Shown here in pieces: positions 23,823 to 32,000 of a DNA stretch of 38,567 bases. The stretch's first letter is position 1. The number at the start of each line of letters is the position of its first letter. Source of the DNA: Candidatus Saccharimonadota bacterium (lineage in GTDB: Bacteria > Patescibacteriota > Saccharimonadia > Saccharimonadales > Saccharimonadaceae); contig JAFRCO010000017.1 in NCBI GenBank assembly GCA_017404325.1, positions 1 to 38,567 of the forward strand. Reading direction: 5' to 3'. A program made the translations under genes and the position numbers. The notes beneath the pieces were generated by a model. It had not been told where the DNA came from, searched no databases, and worked only from the letters and a program-made list of their open reading frames with translations.

Positions 23823-26378
23823 ATGAGTGTAGAAAAACTAAAACTCGAAGAAAACACTGGAGAAACTCAATCGACTGAGGGTGAAAAGTTCGATCCAGTG
23901 ATGTCTAAAAAACTAGCTGAAGCAAAAGAAAGAGAAAGAAAAGAGCGAATGACTGGCGCAAAAGTCCTGACTGCTGCCGGTTTTGCGAGCCGTCATCAAA
24001 AAATTGTTACTTCAAGTTACGAGAAAGCTCGCAAGGTTGGGCAAAAGCTGGTTGGGAATAATGGTGACCGTCGTAATGATGCTTATGTAACTAGAATCGA
24101 GAGTATCATAGATAAACATGGCGCAAAGGCCGAGAAAAGATTATGGGATTTGTCTGCGAATCCAGAGAAATTAACAGTAAAAATCGAAGACGTACCTGAA
24201 TCTTACTGGCAAACACAGGCGCAGATTAGACGTGATAATGGATTAGATGAATATATCTCTGATGGTGAAAAAGAAATAATAGTAGAAGATACGAAAAAAC
24301 GTCAATATGAGTCAATAAAAAACTGGTCTGATTATTTGGGTCAAGAAGATTGCCCATATCCAATGTGGTTTAAACTATTTACGTGGGACGGCGTGACTAA
24401 AATGAGCGCAGTCTATGATAAAGAAGCACAACGTTTTGCCAAGCGTGATGAAACTACAATGGCCCCATATCCACATTTAAACCCGGCAGTTTTAGGAGAA
24501 ATTTTCGGAACTATCTGCAAAGTAAATGGACTTGATGAGAGTGGCGAAATGGAAAAATCGAGTTTAGATGAGGTCGCCGAAAAAGTCACCAAAACTTATA
24601 ATTTTAATAAGCTTTATTCCCTCTTTTTGTCGAGACAAAAAGTTGCGCCGGAAGTGCCGAAAAACGCAGAAGATGTACATGGAAGTTGGATAGAATATGG
24701 CATTGGCGATGAAAAGAAAATGGCTGAAGCGGCAGCTGGTACTCCTTGGTGTATTGCTAGCCCAGCAGTTGGAAAAAGCTATCTTACGAAAGGAGAATAT
24801 GGGACAGATGAAGTTGATGAAAAAAATAGTAAAGCAAAGTTTCTTCTCTTCCATCTTCAAGATAAAGACACTGGGAAACTGGCTAGTTCAGCCTGTGCTT
24901 CAATTAGATTAGATACTAAGGGCCAAGTTGCTGAGGTATCCGGGATACAAACTGGTCAGGTTTTAGATGATTCGTTAGTGCCGATTGTAGAGAAAAAAGT
25001 TAGGACTTTACCAGGAGGAGAAAAGTACTTAGAGGCTTTTGCTGATAAACGCGAATTGATAAAGATAGACAAGAAGATGCAATCGGGCGAAGAATTAACA
25101 AATGAAGAGTTAAGCTTTATCTATGAGCTAAAACGCCCGATTCGTAAGTTGGAAATGTATGGAGACGATCCGAGAGTAGAAGCAGTTAAACAGAAATATC
25201 CACCAAACATACTTGCAGAAAGAAAAATAACTGGCGTTCGCGGGTTAGAGAAATTGATGAAAAAGGAACCCGTCAGTGACATAACCTCATTCATGGACGC
25301 GGGGGTTAAACTGGAAAAAATAATAAAAACTGATAATTATGAGCTACAGGACGTCGATGAATTATTAAGCCGCGGGGTTTCCCATGGAGACATTATTAGG
25401 ATTGTTGGTTCAAGTTGGGCTTTTGAAAATATGGACTACCTTGCATCTCGTGGATTTGAAGCTATAGAGATACTCAGACGGATGCCAGCCAGTAGATTAT
25501 TGGAACAATTAGACTTTTTGGATGAGCATGAAATATCATACGATTTAAGAGGGCTGATACGCTCTGCCATGAAACAAAACGGAGAAGAAAAAATATTAGA
25601 TAATCGTGAAGCAATATTATCTCGTGGCGGGAGAATTAATTATAAAAAAATCGCTAGAGGGATGGATCCGTTCGAAATCTTAAGATATGCTAAAGCTTTC
25701 TCCGAAAGTGGTAATAAAGGAATCGTGGAAAAAACAATACGATATATAAAGAAAAAAGATACTCCTCAACATTTTTATTATAAAATTTCTGAATATTTAG
25801 GTGAATTAATAGATGGCGGTATAGAGCTAGAGAATATTGGAGAAATAGCAAATAGCCCAAATCGGGATCTTCATAGTATTATACAAGACCTTGATAAATT
25901 ATTAGGAGCGAATGTCGATGTAAAGTTTGGTGATGATGATTTTGATTGGATTGTAAGTACGATAATTGAAGAACCAAAAGATTTAGAAATAATCGCGAAA
26001 CATCCAGAAAAATTTGATTTGAAAAAGATATCTGAAAAATTGCCACGGCGAACAAAGCTGATAGAAATCGAAACCTTAATAAAAAATAACATCGAAGTAG
26101 ATATTGAAGATATAGTAAAGCATGAGACGACAGCGGGAAAAATACTGTTTAAAGAGAATATTGAGAAATGTGGCGGAACTATAGATATAGATTCAGAAAT
26201 CAGCCAATTAAATGGAACAAATGCGTTTATATTGTTGAGTCAGAACTATGATAATCCAACCATAAACAAGAATGCTAAAAGAATCGCTGAGAGAATAATA
26301 GAAGACGGAGAAGAATTGACGAAAGATATAAAAAACGCCGCGAAACCGATTCTCTGGCGTTTGGGCTTAATACAATAG
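23823..26378 (+). CDS. large hypothetical protein, helical repeats (851 aa)
   Basis: Not recognised. I start it at ATG 23823, not at the upstream ATG 23712, because an extended -10 ends seven bases before it and the extra N-terminus looks non-coding. There is no signal peptide or membrane segment. Residues 1-60 are charged and probably coiled. The middle carries GTPWCIASP (about 304-312), a Trp-Cys signature seen in some mobile-element proteins, in a mixed alpha/beta block. From about 450 to the end it becomes a run of short helical repeats with ISO-leucine-rich turns (LASRGFEAIEILRRM, LDEHEISYDL). The layout suggests a scaffold or nucleic-acid-associated protein, which is inference. Its stop codon touches the tRNA-Val 3' end with no spacer. 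Confidence 0.75.
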   Translation: MSVEKLKLEENTGETQSTEGEKFDPVMSKKLAEAKERERKERMTGAKVLTAAGFASRHQKIVTSSYEKARKVGQKLVGNNGDRRNDAYVTRIESIIDKHGAKAEKRLWDLSANPEKLTVKIEDVPESYWQTQAQIRRDNGLDEYISDGEKEIIVEDTKKRQYESIKNWSDYLGQEDCPYPMWFKLFTWDGVTKMSAVYDKEAQRFAKRDETTMAPYPHLNPAVLGEIFGTICKVNGLDESGEMEKSSLDEVAEKVTKTYNFNKLYSLFLSRQKVAPEVPKNAEDVHGSWIEYGIGDEKKMAEAAAGTPWCIASPAVGKSYLTKGEYGTDEVDEKNSKAKFLLFHLQDKDTGKLASSACASIRLDTKGQVAEVSGIQTGQVLDDSLVPIVEKKVRTLPGGEKYLEAFADKRELIKIDKKMQSGEELTNEELSFIYELKRPIRKLEMYGDDPRVEAVKQKYPPNILAERKITGVRGLEKLMKKEPVSDITSFMDAGVKLEKIIKTDNYELQDVDELLSRGVSHGDIIRIVGSSWAFENMDYLASRGFEAIEILRRMPASRLLEQLDFLDEHEISYDLRGLIRSAMKQNGEEKILDNREAILSRGGRINYKKIARGMDPFEILRYAKAFSESGNKGIVEKTIRYIKKKDTPQHFYYKISEYLGELIDGGIELENIGEIANSPNRDLHSIIQDLDKLLGANVDVKFGDDDFDWIVSTIIEEPKDLEIIAKHPEKFDLKKISEKLPRRTKLIEIETLIKNNIEVDIEDIVKHETTAGKILFKENIEKCGGTIDIDSEISQLNGTNAFILLSQNYDNPTINKNAKRIAERIIEDGEELTKDIKNAAKPILWRLGLIQ

Positions 26379-26455
26379 TGGTGGGTTGTGAGGGGCTCGA
26401 ACCCCCGACCTTCTCGGTGTAAACGAGACGCTCTAGCCAACTGAGCTAACAACCC
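26379..26455 (-). tRNA. tRNA-Val (anticodon UAC)
   Basis: The acceptor GGGTTGT pairs with ACAACCC and the 3' ACCA is encoded. D-arm AGCTCAGTTGG, the anticodon loop TTTACAC on the TCTCG/CGAGA stem, and T-arm GGGGTTCGAGCCCC are all canonical. The anticodon UAC reads valine codons. The promoter is immediately upstream. Confidence 0.97.
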
Positions 26456-26463
26456 GCTTTCCT

Positions 26464-26492
26464 ATTATACCATGTTATAATGGATTTGTGAA
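26464..26492 (-). promoter_or_regulatory. tRNA-Val promoter
   Basis: TTCACA (26492-26487), 17 nt and TATAAT (26469-26464) with a TGG extension on the minus strand. Its -35 overlaps the GTG start codon of the divergent protease gene. Confidence 0.8.
26473..26481 (+). promoter_or_regulatory. leaderless promoter of the DUF3152 gene
   Basis: TGTTATAAT (-10 at 26476-26481) is followed by six bases and the GTG at 26488. It is interleaved with the tRNA-Val promoter, so both cannot be occupied at once. Confidence 0.75.
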
Positions 26493-27228
26493 ACGAGAAC
26501 GAATTGCTTTAGTGGTGAGCGCTATTTTCTTGGCCTGTTTAGTCAGTTTTTTGCCGGTAAAAGCACTCGAAATTAATAAAGAAGAGCTTTTAAAACAGCT
26601 CACGGCATCTGATATTTCAATTCCCTTTCCGGATGATTTTACGAGATGGCCAGAGCCAATAATAACAAACTATAGCGGAACAAATACAGCGAGCACGGCT
26701 AATGCAACTGGCCATATGATAGATGGCGTAAAAGTAATTTATTATAAAACGATGGTTTGGGGGAGTGTGGCGGCAAACTTTGCGGATTTTAAAGCTAAGG
26801 TTGCTGAAACTTTAAATGATTCTCGGGGCTGGGTGCGAGCTGGCCTAAAGTTTGTTGAGGTATCGAGTGGTCAAGATGTGAATGTAATTCTCTCTGACCC
26901 AGCCAATCTAGGCGCAACGCCTGGATGCGGGGCGGATCTTTCCTGTACGACTTGGGCGAACCAAGTAATTATTAATGACGTACGTTGGCGCGAAGGAACT
27001 GAGGCGAGTCGGGCTGGAGAAATGAGTACGCGTGATTATCAGCACATGGTAGTTAACCATGAAATGGGACATTGGTTGGGACATTACGCCCATATCGAAG
27101 GGTGTACTGAAGAAAATGGCTTCATCGGCGGGCCAGCGCCGATAATGCTACAACAATCTACTGGTTTACGTGGCTGCAGTAGTTTTAATGCCTGGCCACT
27201 GGATTCAGAATTATGGACATTAAGATAA
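26488..27228 (+). CDS. secreted DUF3152-type zinc metalloprotease
   Basis: The DUF3152 family are secreted zincin-like proteins of Actinobacteria and Saccharibacteria. The zinc site HEMGHWLGHYAH lies at residues 191-202, and the family signature follows: PAPIMLQQSTGLRGC and NAWPL. An N-terminal signal peptide (hydrophobic run residues 8-25) indicates export. Cys147, Cys153, Cys206 and Cys230 may form disulfides. The start is GTG 26488, exactly six bases after a TATAAT, with no ribosome-binding site. The next gene follows by 14 nt with its own ribosome-binding site, so they are probably cotranscribed. Confidence 0.85.
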   Translation: MKRERIALVVSAIFLACLVSFLPVKALEINKEELLKQLTASDISIPFPDDFTRWPEPIITNYSGTNTASTANATGHMIDGVKVIYYKTMVWGSVAANFADFKAKVAETLNDSRGWVRAGLKFVEVSSGQDVNVILSDPANLGATPGCGADLSCTTWANQVIINDVRWREGTEASRAGEMSTRDYQHMVVNHEMGHWLGHYAHIEGCTEENGFIGGPAPIMLQQSTGLRGCSSFNAWPLDSELWTLR

Positions 27229-27242
27229 AAGAAAGGAAGAAA

Positions 27243-27722
27243 ATGAAAAAAATAATCTTAATTATAAGTAGCATAATAATCGTAGCCGTCTTAGGGCTAG
27301 TTGCATTTTTCGGAGGGAGGACGATTTATGATACCGGGGTTAACGATGGAAAACAAGATGAAGCAAATTCAATTTCGGATAAATTAAAAGCACTTGGAAG
27401 CGCAGTTTTTGAAAAAGAAAATTTCCAAAAAGAATTGAATAAAATATTTAGCGATTTGCCGTCTGAGATAGACGATGAAGGAATTGATTCGTATATTGAG
27501 AAATTGACAAGTTTAATTGATGGAATTTCAACTGAGAAAGTAAAGTCTTTATTAAAAGAATATCTTAGTAAATGGGAAAACTTTAAAGAGGTTTATGATA
27601 GTGAAGATAATAACGAAATTACTGAAAACTTTAATCAATTAAAAACTAAGGCTGAAGAATTGTCTGACGAGGTTAAAACGCTATTTGATGAATCGATTGA
27701 AGAATCTCTAGAAGAATTATAA
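27243..27722 (+). CDS. membrane-anchored coiled-coil hypothetical protein (159 aa)
   Basis: Not recognised. The start ATG 27243 follows AAGGAAGAAA. An earlier in-frame ATG at 27213 overlaps the previous gene and has no ribosome-binding site. The N-terminus MKKIILIISSIIIVAVLGL is a single transmembrane anchor or uncleaved signal. The rest is a highly acidic, helical, Lys/Glu-rich outside domain (about 35-159). It ends tail-to-tail with the GT2 gene, with no base between the stop codons and no obvious terminator. Confidence 0.75.
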   Translation: MKKIILIISSIIIVAVLGLVAFFGGRTIYDTGVNDGKQDEANSISDKLKALGSAVFEKENFQKELNKIFSDLPSEIDDEGIDSYIEKLTSLIDGISTEKVKSLLKEYLSKWENFKEVYDSEDNNEITENFNQLKTKAEELSDEVKTLFDESIEESLEEL

Positions 27723-29348
27723 TTATTTCTTAACTACTTTTTTAGTGACATCGAATTTTTCCATGTAAAGGCCGAGCATTAGGCGAGTTTGGGAGTAAAA
27801 AGCGGCGACAGATTGATAAAGAATCGCAGTAACTGGCATAAGCACCCATTGTAAAATCATGAGAATGGTCTTCCCTTTGCGGTATTTCGCTGGACGTTTC
27901 GGTAACATACGAAGTGAAACAAAAATCGAGACAAGAAGACCAATGGAAGCAAAAGTTTCGACAATACTAACCGTATTCGGCAAATTATATGCCACCATTG
28001 CATGCGAGGAAACGTTCATAATCATTGGTACCCAACCCCCGAAAGCGACGATGGGAGCTAAAATGGCTAAGGTGACATGGCCATCTAAAAGTCGCCAGAA
28101 TTTCGGGAATAATTGCCAAAACGGAACAAGGCGGTTTTCTCGACGAGTAAAGAGTTTTGTACCAACATAAGCTACGTCGCTCGCGCCGTAGTACCAACGC
28201 CTAACTTGGACGAATTGAGCTTTGACGGTTTTTAAAAAAGTTTCGTCGATAACTGCGTCTTGGTAAATCGGAATGCGAATTGGCAGGACTGAATAATTTC
28301 CATTAAAGAAAAAGAGGCTGCGCCAATATTGGTGGCCATCTTCGACGATTGTGCGTTTGCTCCAGAAATCCATAGCCTTGAGAGCCTGAAGAGGCTGAGA
28401 ATGCGAAGCAAAGTTTCTAAGAACATGCGGGCGCATAGTAGAAATGACGTTAAAGAAAGAGTTAGAAACGGCAATAACCCGAGAAGGAGCAGGGGCATCC
28501 CAAATATTGTTCATAAAGAGCGAGACTGGCTGATAGCTTAAATGTTGACGGTTTGGATGGGTAATGAATTCATAAGTCACAGAGTCAAGATATTTCGGCG
28601 CCATACGATTGTCGCTATCTAAGGAAGTAACGATAATGTTCTTAACCGGTAATTTCTGTTTTTCAACATACTCGGCGACCGCTTTCCCAGCATAGGTTAA
28701 ATTTGGACCTTTGCCGATAATTTCTCCGTGAAGTCCGTCTGGATGCTTCACAAGAAGAAATTCTTTAAAGACGCCTTCGTATTTTTTAGCGAGAGTTTTA
28801 GCGGTTTTTTCCATCTCTTCCCCGCCACGTTCCTCATAAGCTAGAGCAAAAATAATGCGTTCATTCGGAAAAGTTGAATTTTTAACTGCTTCGATGGAGG
28901 GTCCTAAAACATCTTCATTTTCATCATAAGCAGTCATAATAGTAACGTGGAATATTTCCCTTGGATCGGGATAATCACCTTCTATTGCTGACATCATACG
29001 AAGATTTTCAATATGTTCATCGAAGTGATAGCTGTGATTCTCGTCGTCGTGAAGACGCTCATAGGAATCATGAGGATTTTCGAGATCCTCGACGCGTTTA
29101 CGCCAATCAACACGTTCAGCTTTTTTGATGACTTTATAGCCCTGAATGGTGCGGAAAGCAACGCTGACGGCTTTTACTAAGGTAATCGAAATAATTGTAA
29201 AGAGGTAAATTGCGCCAATAACTGGGTCAAGCCAAGATGACAAAAATAGTAAGATAATGGCGCTATAAGAAAGAAGTCCGGGAAGAATCTCTAGAAAACG
29301 GTAGAGTTTAGTTCTTTTCCCTTGCGGAATTTCAAGATTTTTACGCAT
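27723..29348 (-). CDS. family 2 membrane glycosyltransferase
   Basis: This is a processive-type GT2 enzyme that would transfer a sugar from a nucleotide donor at the membrane. Of 541 residues, two transmembrane helices lie near 24-66, the GT-A domain at about 130-385 with the metal-binding DSD at 244-246 and ED at 336-337, and the processivity-like QVRRW at 381-385. Further membrane helices fill about 410-520. Acceptor unknown; polysaccharide or envelope glycan is the likely product. Its ATG overlaps the stop of the preceding 120-aa gene as TAATG, so translation is coupled. Confidence 0.9.
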   Translation of the reverse strand: MRKNLEIPQGKRTKLYRFLEILPGLLSYSAIILLFLSSWLDPVIGAIYLFTIISITLVKAVSVAFRTIQGYKVIKKAERVDWRKRVEDLENPHDSYERLHDDENHSYHFDEHIENLRMMSAIEGDYPDPREIFHVTIMTAYDENEDVLGPSIEAVKNSTFPNERIIFALAYEERGGEEMEKTAKTLAKKYEGVFKEFLLVKHPDGLHGEIIGKGPNLTYAGKAVAEYVEKQKLPVKNIIVTSLDSDNRMAPKYLDSVTYEFITHPNRQHLSYQPVSLFMNNIWDAPAPSRVIAVSNSFFNVISTMRPHVLRNFASHSQPLQALKAMDFWSKRTIVEDGHQYWRSLFFFNGNYSVLPIRIPIYQDAVIDETFLKTVKAQFVQVRRWYYGASDVAYVGTKLFTRRENRLVPFWQLFPKFWRLLDGHVTLAILAPIVAFGGWVPMIMNVSSHAMVAYNLPNTVSIVETFASIGLLVSIFVSLRMLPKRPAKYRKGKTILMILQWVLMPVTAILYQSVAAFYSQTRLMLGLYMEKFDVTKKVVKK

Positions 29349-29710
29349 TAGCCTTCCCCGAGAACTCTAGCAAGAACTAGAATAGCTCCTAAAATAAGCG
29401 CGGTGGTCAAAAGTAGGAAGAATTTTGCCATGCCACCACCTCTTTTATGGAAAATTTTGACGGCGAGCAGGTTGTGTAGCACGCCGAAAATAATAGCAAG
29501 AACCGGAAAGGCTAGCATATCTATCCAGCCGCCATCACGATAACCATCTATGTCGCCATAGCCGACTCTGATAACCGATAGGTTCGGGTTTAATTTGATG
29601 ATTGAAAAAACTAAAAGACCGATGGCGAGCAAGAGATTTATAATCATGAGAACGAGCATGCCCCGCTCAGTCTGATAAATTTTAATAATATCTTCTTTAA
29701 AAGTTTTCAT
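29348..29710 (-). CDS. small membrane protein upstream of the glycosyltransferase
   Basis: Not recognised. 120 residues with three hydrophobic segments (about 17-40, 62-78, 95-115). It overlaps the following GT2 gene by one base and the preceding DUF308 gene by 4 nt, so the three form one coupled unit. A subunit or partner of the glycosyltransferase is plausible from context only. Confidence 0.7.
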   Translation of the reverse strand: MKTFKEDIIKIYQTERGMLVLMIINLLLAIGLLVFSIIKLNPNLSVIRVGYGDIDGYRDGGWIDMLAFPVLAIIFGVLHNLLAVKIFHKRGGGMAKFFLLLTTALILGAILVLARVLGEG

Positions 29711-30309
29711 TTCCCACTATTTCCAGTTAGTTTTTCTACGATGGTATTTACGTATTGAATAAACATAACATCGCCGACTACACCAATAATACCAGTAATA
29801 ACCATAACCCATCCAACTAAGGCCGCGCCAGCGCCTTCGACGAAAGTAATAATCATGCCGAGCACCAACATTGCTAGAGAGATAATTAATATATACCTCC
29901 AAGCACCTACTTGAGCAGATGCGAGCTTAGTCGCAGTGTTAATTCGAACTATGGATTCATAAATAATGATAATGCCGATAATTACTCGGAAAACGTGCGC
30001 GATATCATCACCAATTACTAGCGAGGCAATCCCAATAAGGACCGAAACTACACCGGAAAGAAGACCATTATTGAGAAAATCGTTCTGTCCTTTTTCCATA
30101 AAGTAGTTAATAATCTGGAATCCACCTTTTACAATGAAAAACACGCCGACAATATAGGCTAAAATATGCACCATTGTGTCTCTAAAAACAATAAACAAAA
30201 TCCCTAGAATAATTAAAGCGAGTGATTCAATGACAGCAGACCAAGCTGTCTTTTTAATATCTCCGCTGACCTGTTCGACGGGACGCTTAATAATCTCCAC
30301 CTTAGACAT
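29707..30309 (-). CDS. HdeD/DUF308-family membrane protein
   Basis: The 200 residues contain six hydrophobic segments in three pairs with the DUF308 pattern (LIILGILFIVF, GVFFIVKGGFQI, SIVRINTATKL, LVGWVMVITGI). HdeD-type proteins are acid-stress linked in enterobacteria, but most CPR members have no known role. AAAGGAGA lies about 11 nt before the ATG and a TGATATAAT lies upstream at 30332-30340. It is the first gene of the DUF308-120aa-GT2 unit. Confidence 0.8.
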   Translation of the reverse strand: MSKVEIIKRPVEQVSGDIKKTAWSAVIESLALIILGILFIVFRDTMVHILAYIVGVFFIVKGGFQIINYFMEKGQNDFLNNGLLSGVVSVLIGIASLVIGDDIAHVFRVIIGIIIIYESIVRINTATKLASAQVGAWRYILIISLAMLVLGMIITFVEGAGAALVGWVMVITGIIGVVGDVMFIQYVNTIVEKLTGNSGK

Positions 30310-30331
30310 GATATAAAGTCTCCTTTGCTTT

Positions 30332-30340
30332 ATTATATCA
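30332..30340 (-). promoter_or_regulatory. promoter of the DUF308-GT2 unit
   Basis: ATGATATAAT on the minus strand (-10 at 30337-30332) lies in the short gap after tRNA-Thr. No good -35 is seen. Confidence 0.55.
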
Positions 30341-30364
30341 TAAGTTAAATATCGAAAATAAAAA

Positions 30365-30440
30365 TGGAGCCGATGGCAGGGATCGAACCTGTGACCTGCT
30401 CGTTACGAATGAGCTGCTCTACCAACTGAGCTACATCGGC
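30365..30440 (-). tRNA. tRNA-Thr (anticodon CGU)
   Basis: The acceptor GCCGATG pairs with CATCGGC, the discriminator is U, and CCA is encoded. D-arm AGCTCAGTTGG, T-arm CAGGTTCGATCCCTG. The anticodon loop TTCGTAA gives CGU, reading ACG threonine. The lowest anticodon-stem pair is A31-C39, a mismatch. A TATAAT at 30449-30454 inside the end of rel can drive it. Confidence 0.95.
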
Positions 30441-30448
30441 ACTCTATA

Positions 30449-30457
30449 ATTATATCA
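30449..30457 (-). promoter_or_regulatory. tRNA-Thr promoter
   Basis: GTGATATAAT on the minus strand (-10 at 30454-30449) overlaps the rel stop codon and leaves 8 nt before the tRNA. Confidence 0.6.
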
Positions 30458-31951
30458 CACTTTACGGGGCTTGCGCTTCTTTTTAGGCTCTTTGTCCCCG
30501 AAATGGTCCGGAAGTTTAAGAGCGCGATGAAGCTTTGCGCGAGCTTGCGGAGTAATAATTTTATCGAGCCAAGAAGTTTTTGGAGTCTGATTTTTAGAGG
30601 TAAGAATCTCGACGACGTCGCCTTGTTCTAGTTTTTTATTCAGATTAGACATTTTCCCGTTAATCTTCACTCCGACGACATGATCGCCAATTTCGGAATG
30701 GAGACGATAAGCAAAGTCGAGCGGGAGAGCTCCTTTCGGAAGATCGATGATATCGCCTTTCGGAGTATAAACGAAAATTTTATCAGCAAAAAGATTAAGT
30801 TTTAATTTCTTAAGATCGACTTTCTTCCCTTCGCGAAGACGGGCTGCGGTAGTTTGAAGCTCGTTAATCCAAAGAAGGTTCGTCGGGAGATGTTCAATCT
30901 TCCCTTTTTTATAGTTCTCGGTGAGCTTTTGTTCATTGTAATAGAAACTTGCGGCGAGACCACGTTCAGCATATTCATGCATTTCTTTAGTTCGAATTTG
31001 AAATTCAACAATGTGCTTGTCTTTGGTGATGACAGTAGTATGGAGAGACTGATAACCGTTTTGTTTCGGCATAGCAATATAATCTTTAATACGTCCGCCC
31101 ATTGGTGTATAGAGAGAATGAATTACGCCAAGAGTAAGGTAACAGTCGGTAATATCGTTAACGATAATTCTAAGAGCAGTCAAATCATAGATTTCGTTAA
31201 TATTTTGATTATGTTTCGCGAGTTTTTTGTGAAGTGAGTAAACTGACTTCACGCGACCAGAGATCTCAAACTCAATTTTTTCGTTCTTTAATGCTTTCGA
31301 GACTTCTTCTTTGATTTTTTGAAGAGATTTAGCGGCAGATTTATTATATTTTTCAATAAGATTTTTTAATTCATCATAACGACGCGGGTCGACATACTTA
31401 AAAGAAAGGTCGGCGAGCTCGACACGAAGAAGCCCCATGTTTAAGCGGTCAGCGAGTGGAGCGAAAACTTCAAGCGTCTCTTTCGCAACTTTCTTTTGTT
31501 TATCCGGCGGGAGAGCGGAAAGAGTGCGGAGGTTATGGAGGCGATCGGCGAGTTTGATGATAAGGACGCGAATGTCGTCGCCGAGAGCAATCATTAGCCT
31601 TAAGAAATTATCTTTCGTCGCGGGGAGATAGGTATCGATATCACGCATACCCGTACGCACAGTAGATAGTTTAGTCACGCCGTCAACAAGAAAAGCGACA
31701 GATTCGCCAAATTCTTTTCGAATGTCGTCGAGAGTGAGATTCGTGTCCTCGACAGTGTCATGAAGGATGCCCGCAATAATCGTATCTTCGTCCATACCCC
31801 ATTCCTCGAGAATTTTTTTAACAGCAAGAGGGTGAACAATATAGGGTTCGCCGGTCAAGCGAAACTGGCCTTCGTGGGCTTTTTTAGCGAGCTCAATAGC
31901 TTTTTCGACGCGAGGCGAATCTTCGAGTTTTTGAGGATGGTTCGGGGTCAT
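30455..31951 (-). CDS. rel: RelA/SpoT-family (p)ppGpp synthetase/hydrolase
   Basis: This enzyme makes and breaks the stringent-response alarmone (p)ppGpp. Of 498 residues, the HD hydrolase domain (about 25-175) keeps H40 and H64-D65 (GILHDTVEDT), so hydrolysis should work. The synthetase domain (about 220-350) has the DYIAMPKQNGYQSLHT block. A TGS domain lies at about 395-455. The C-terminal zinc-finger and ACT/RRM parts of a typical 730-residue Rel are missing, so ribosome sensing may differ. I start it at ATG 31951, not at 31969, because TATAAT ends six bases before it. The stop is TGA. Confidence 0.93.
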   Translation of the reverse strand: MTPNHPQKLEDSPRVEKAIELAKKAHEGQFRLTGEPYIVHPLAVKKILEEWGMDEDTIIAGILHDTVEDTNLTLDDIRKEFGESVAFLVDGVTKLSTVRTGMRDIDTYLPATKDNFLRLMIALGDDIRVLIIKLADRLHNLRTLSALPPDKQKKVAKETLEVFAPLADRLNMGLLRVELADLSFKYVDPRRYDELKNLIEKYNKSAAKSLQKIKEEVSKALKNEKIEFEISGRVKSVYSLHKKLAKHNQNINEIYDLTALRIIVNDITDCYLTLGVIHSLYTPMGGRIKDYIAMPKQNGYQSLHTTVITKDKHIVEFQIRTKEMHEYAERGLAASFYYNEQKLTENYKKGKIEHLPTNLLWINELQTTAARLREGKKVDLKKLKLNLFADKIFVYTPKGDIIDLPKGALPLDFAYRLHSEIGDHVVGVKINGKMSNLNKKLEQGDVVEILTSKNQTPKTSWLDKIITPQARAKLHRALKLPDHFGDKEPKKKRKPRKV

Positions 31952-31957
31952 AATACA

Positions 31958-31963
31958 ATTATA
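31958..31963 (-). promoter_or_regulatory. leaderless promoter of rel
   Basis: TATAAT (31963-31958) on the minus strand, then six bases to the ATG at 31951. It lies in the 50-nt gap after the surface-protein gene. No strong -35 is seen. Confidence 0.6.
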
Positions 31964-32000
31964 CATCAAGAAGGTTTTCTTTTTGACCTTATGAGCTTAT

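Noticed and set aside
31952-31969. Upstream ATG start of rel at 31969
   Set aside because: The TATAAT that ends six bases before ATG 31951 overlaps that region, so the mRNA would start after it.
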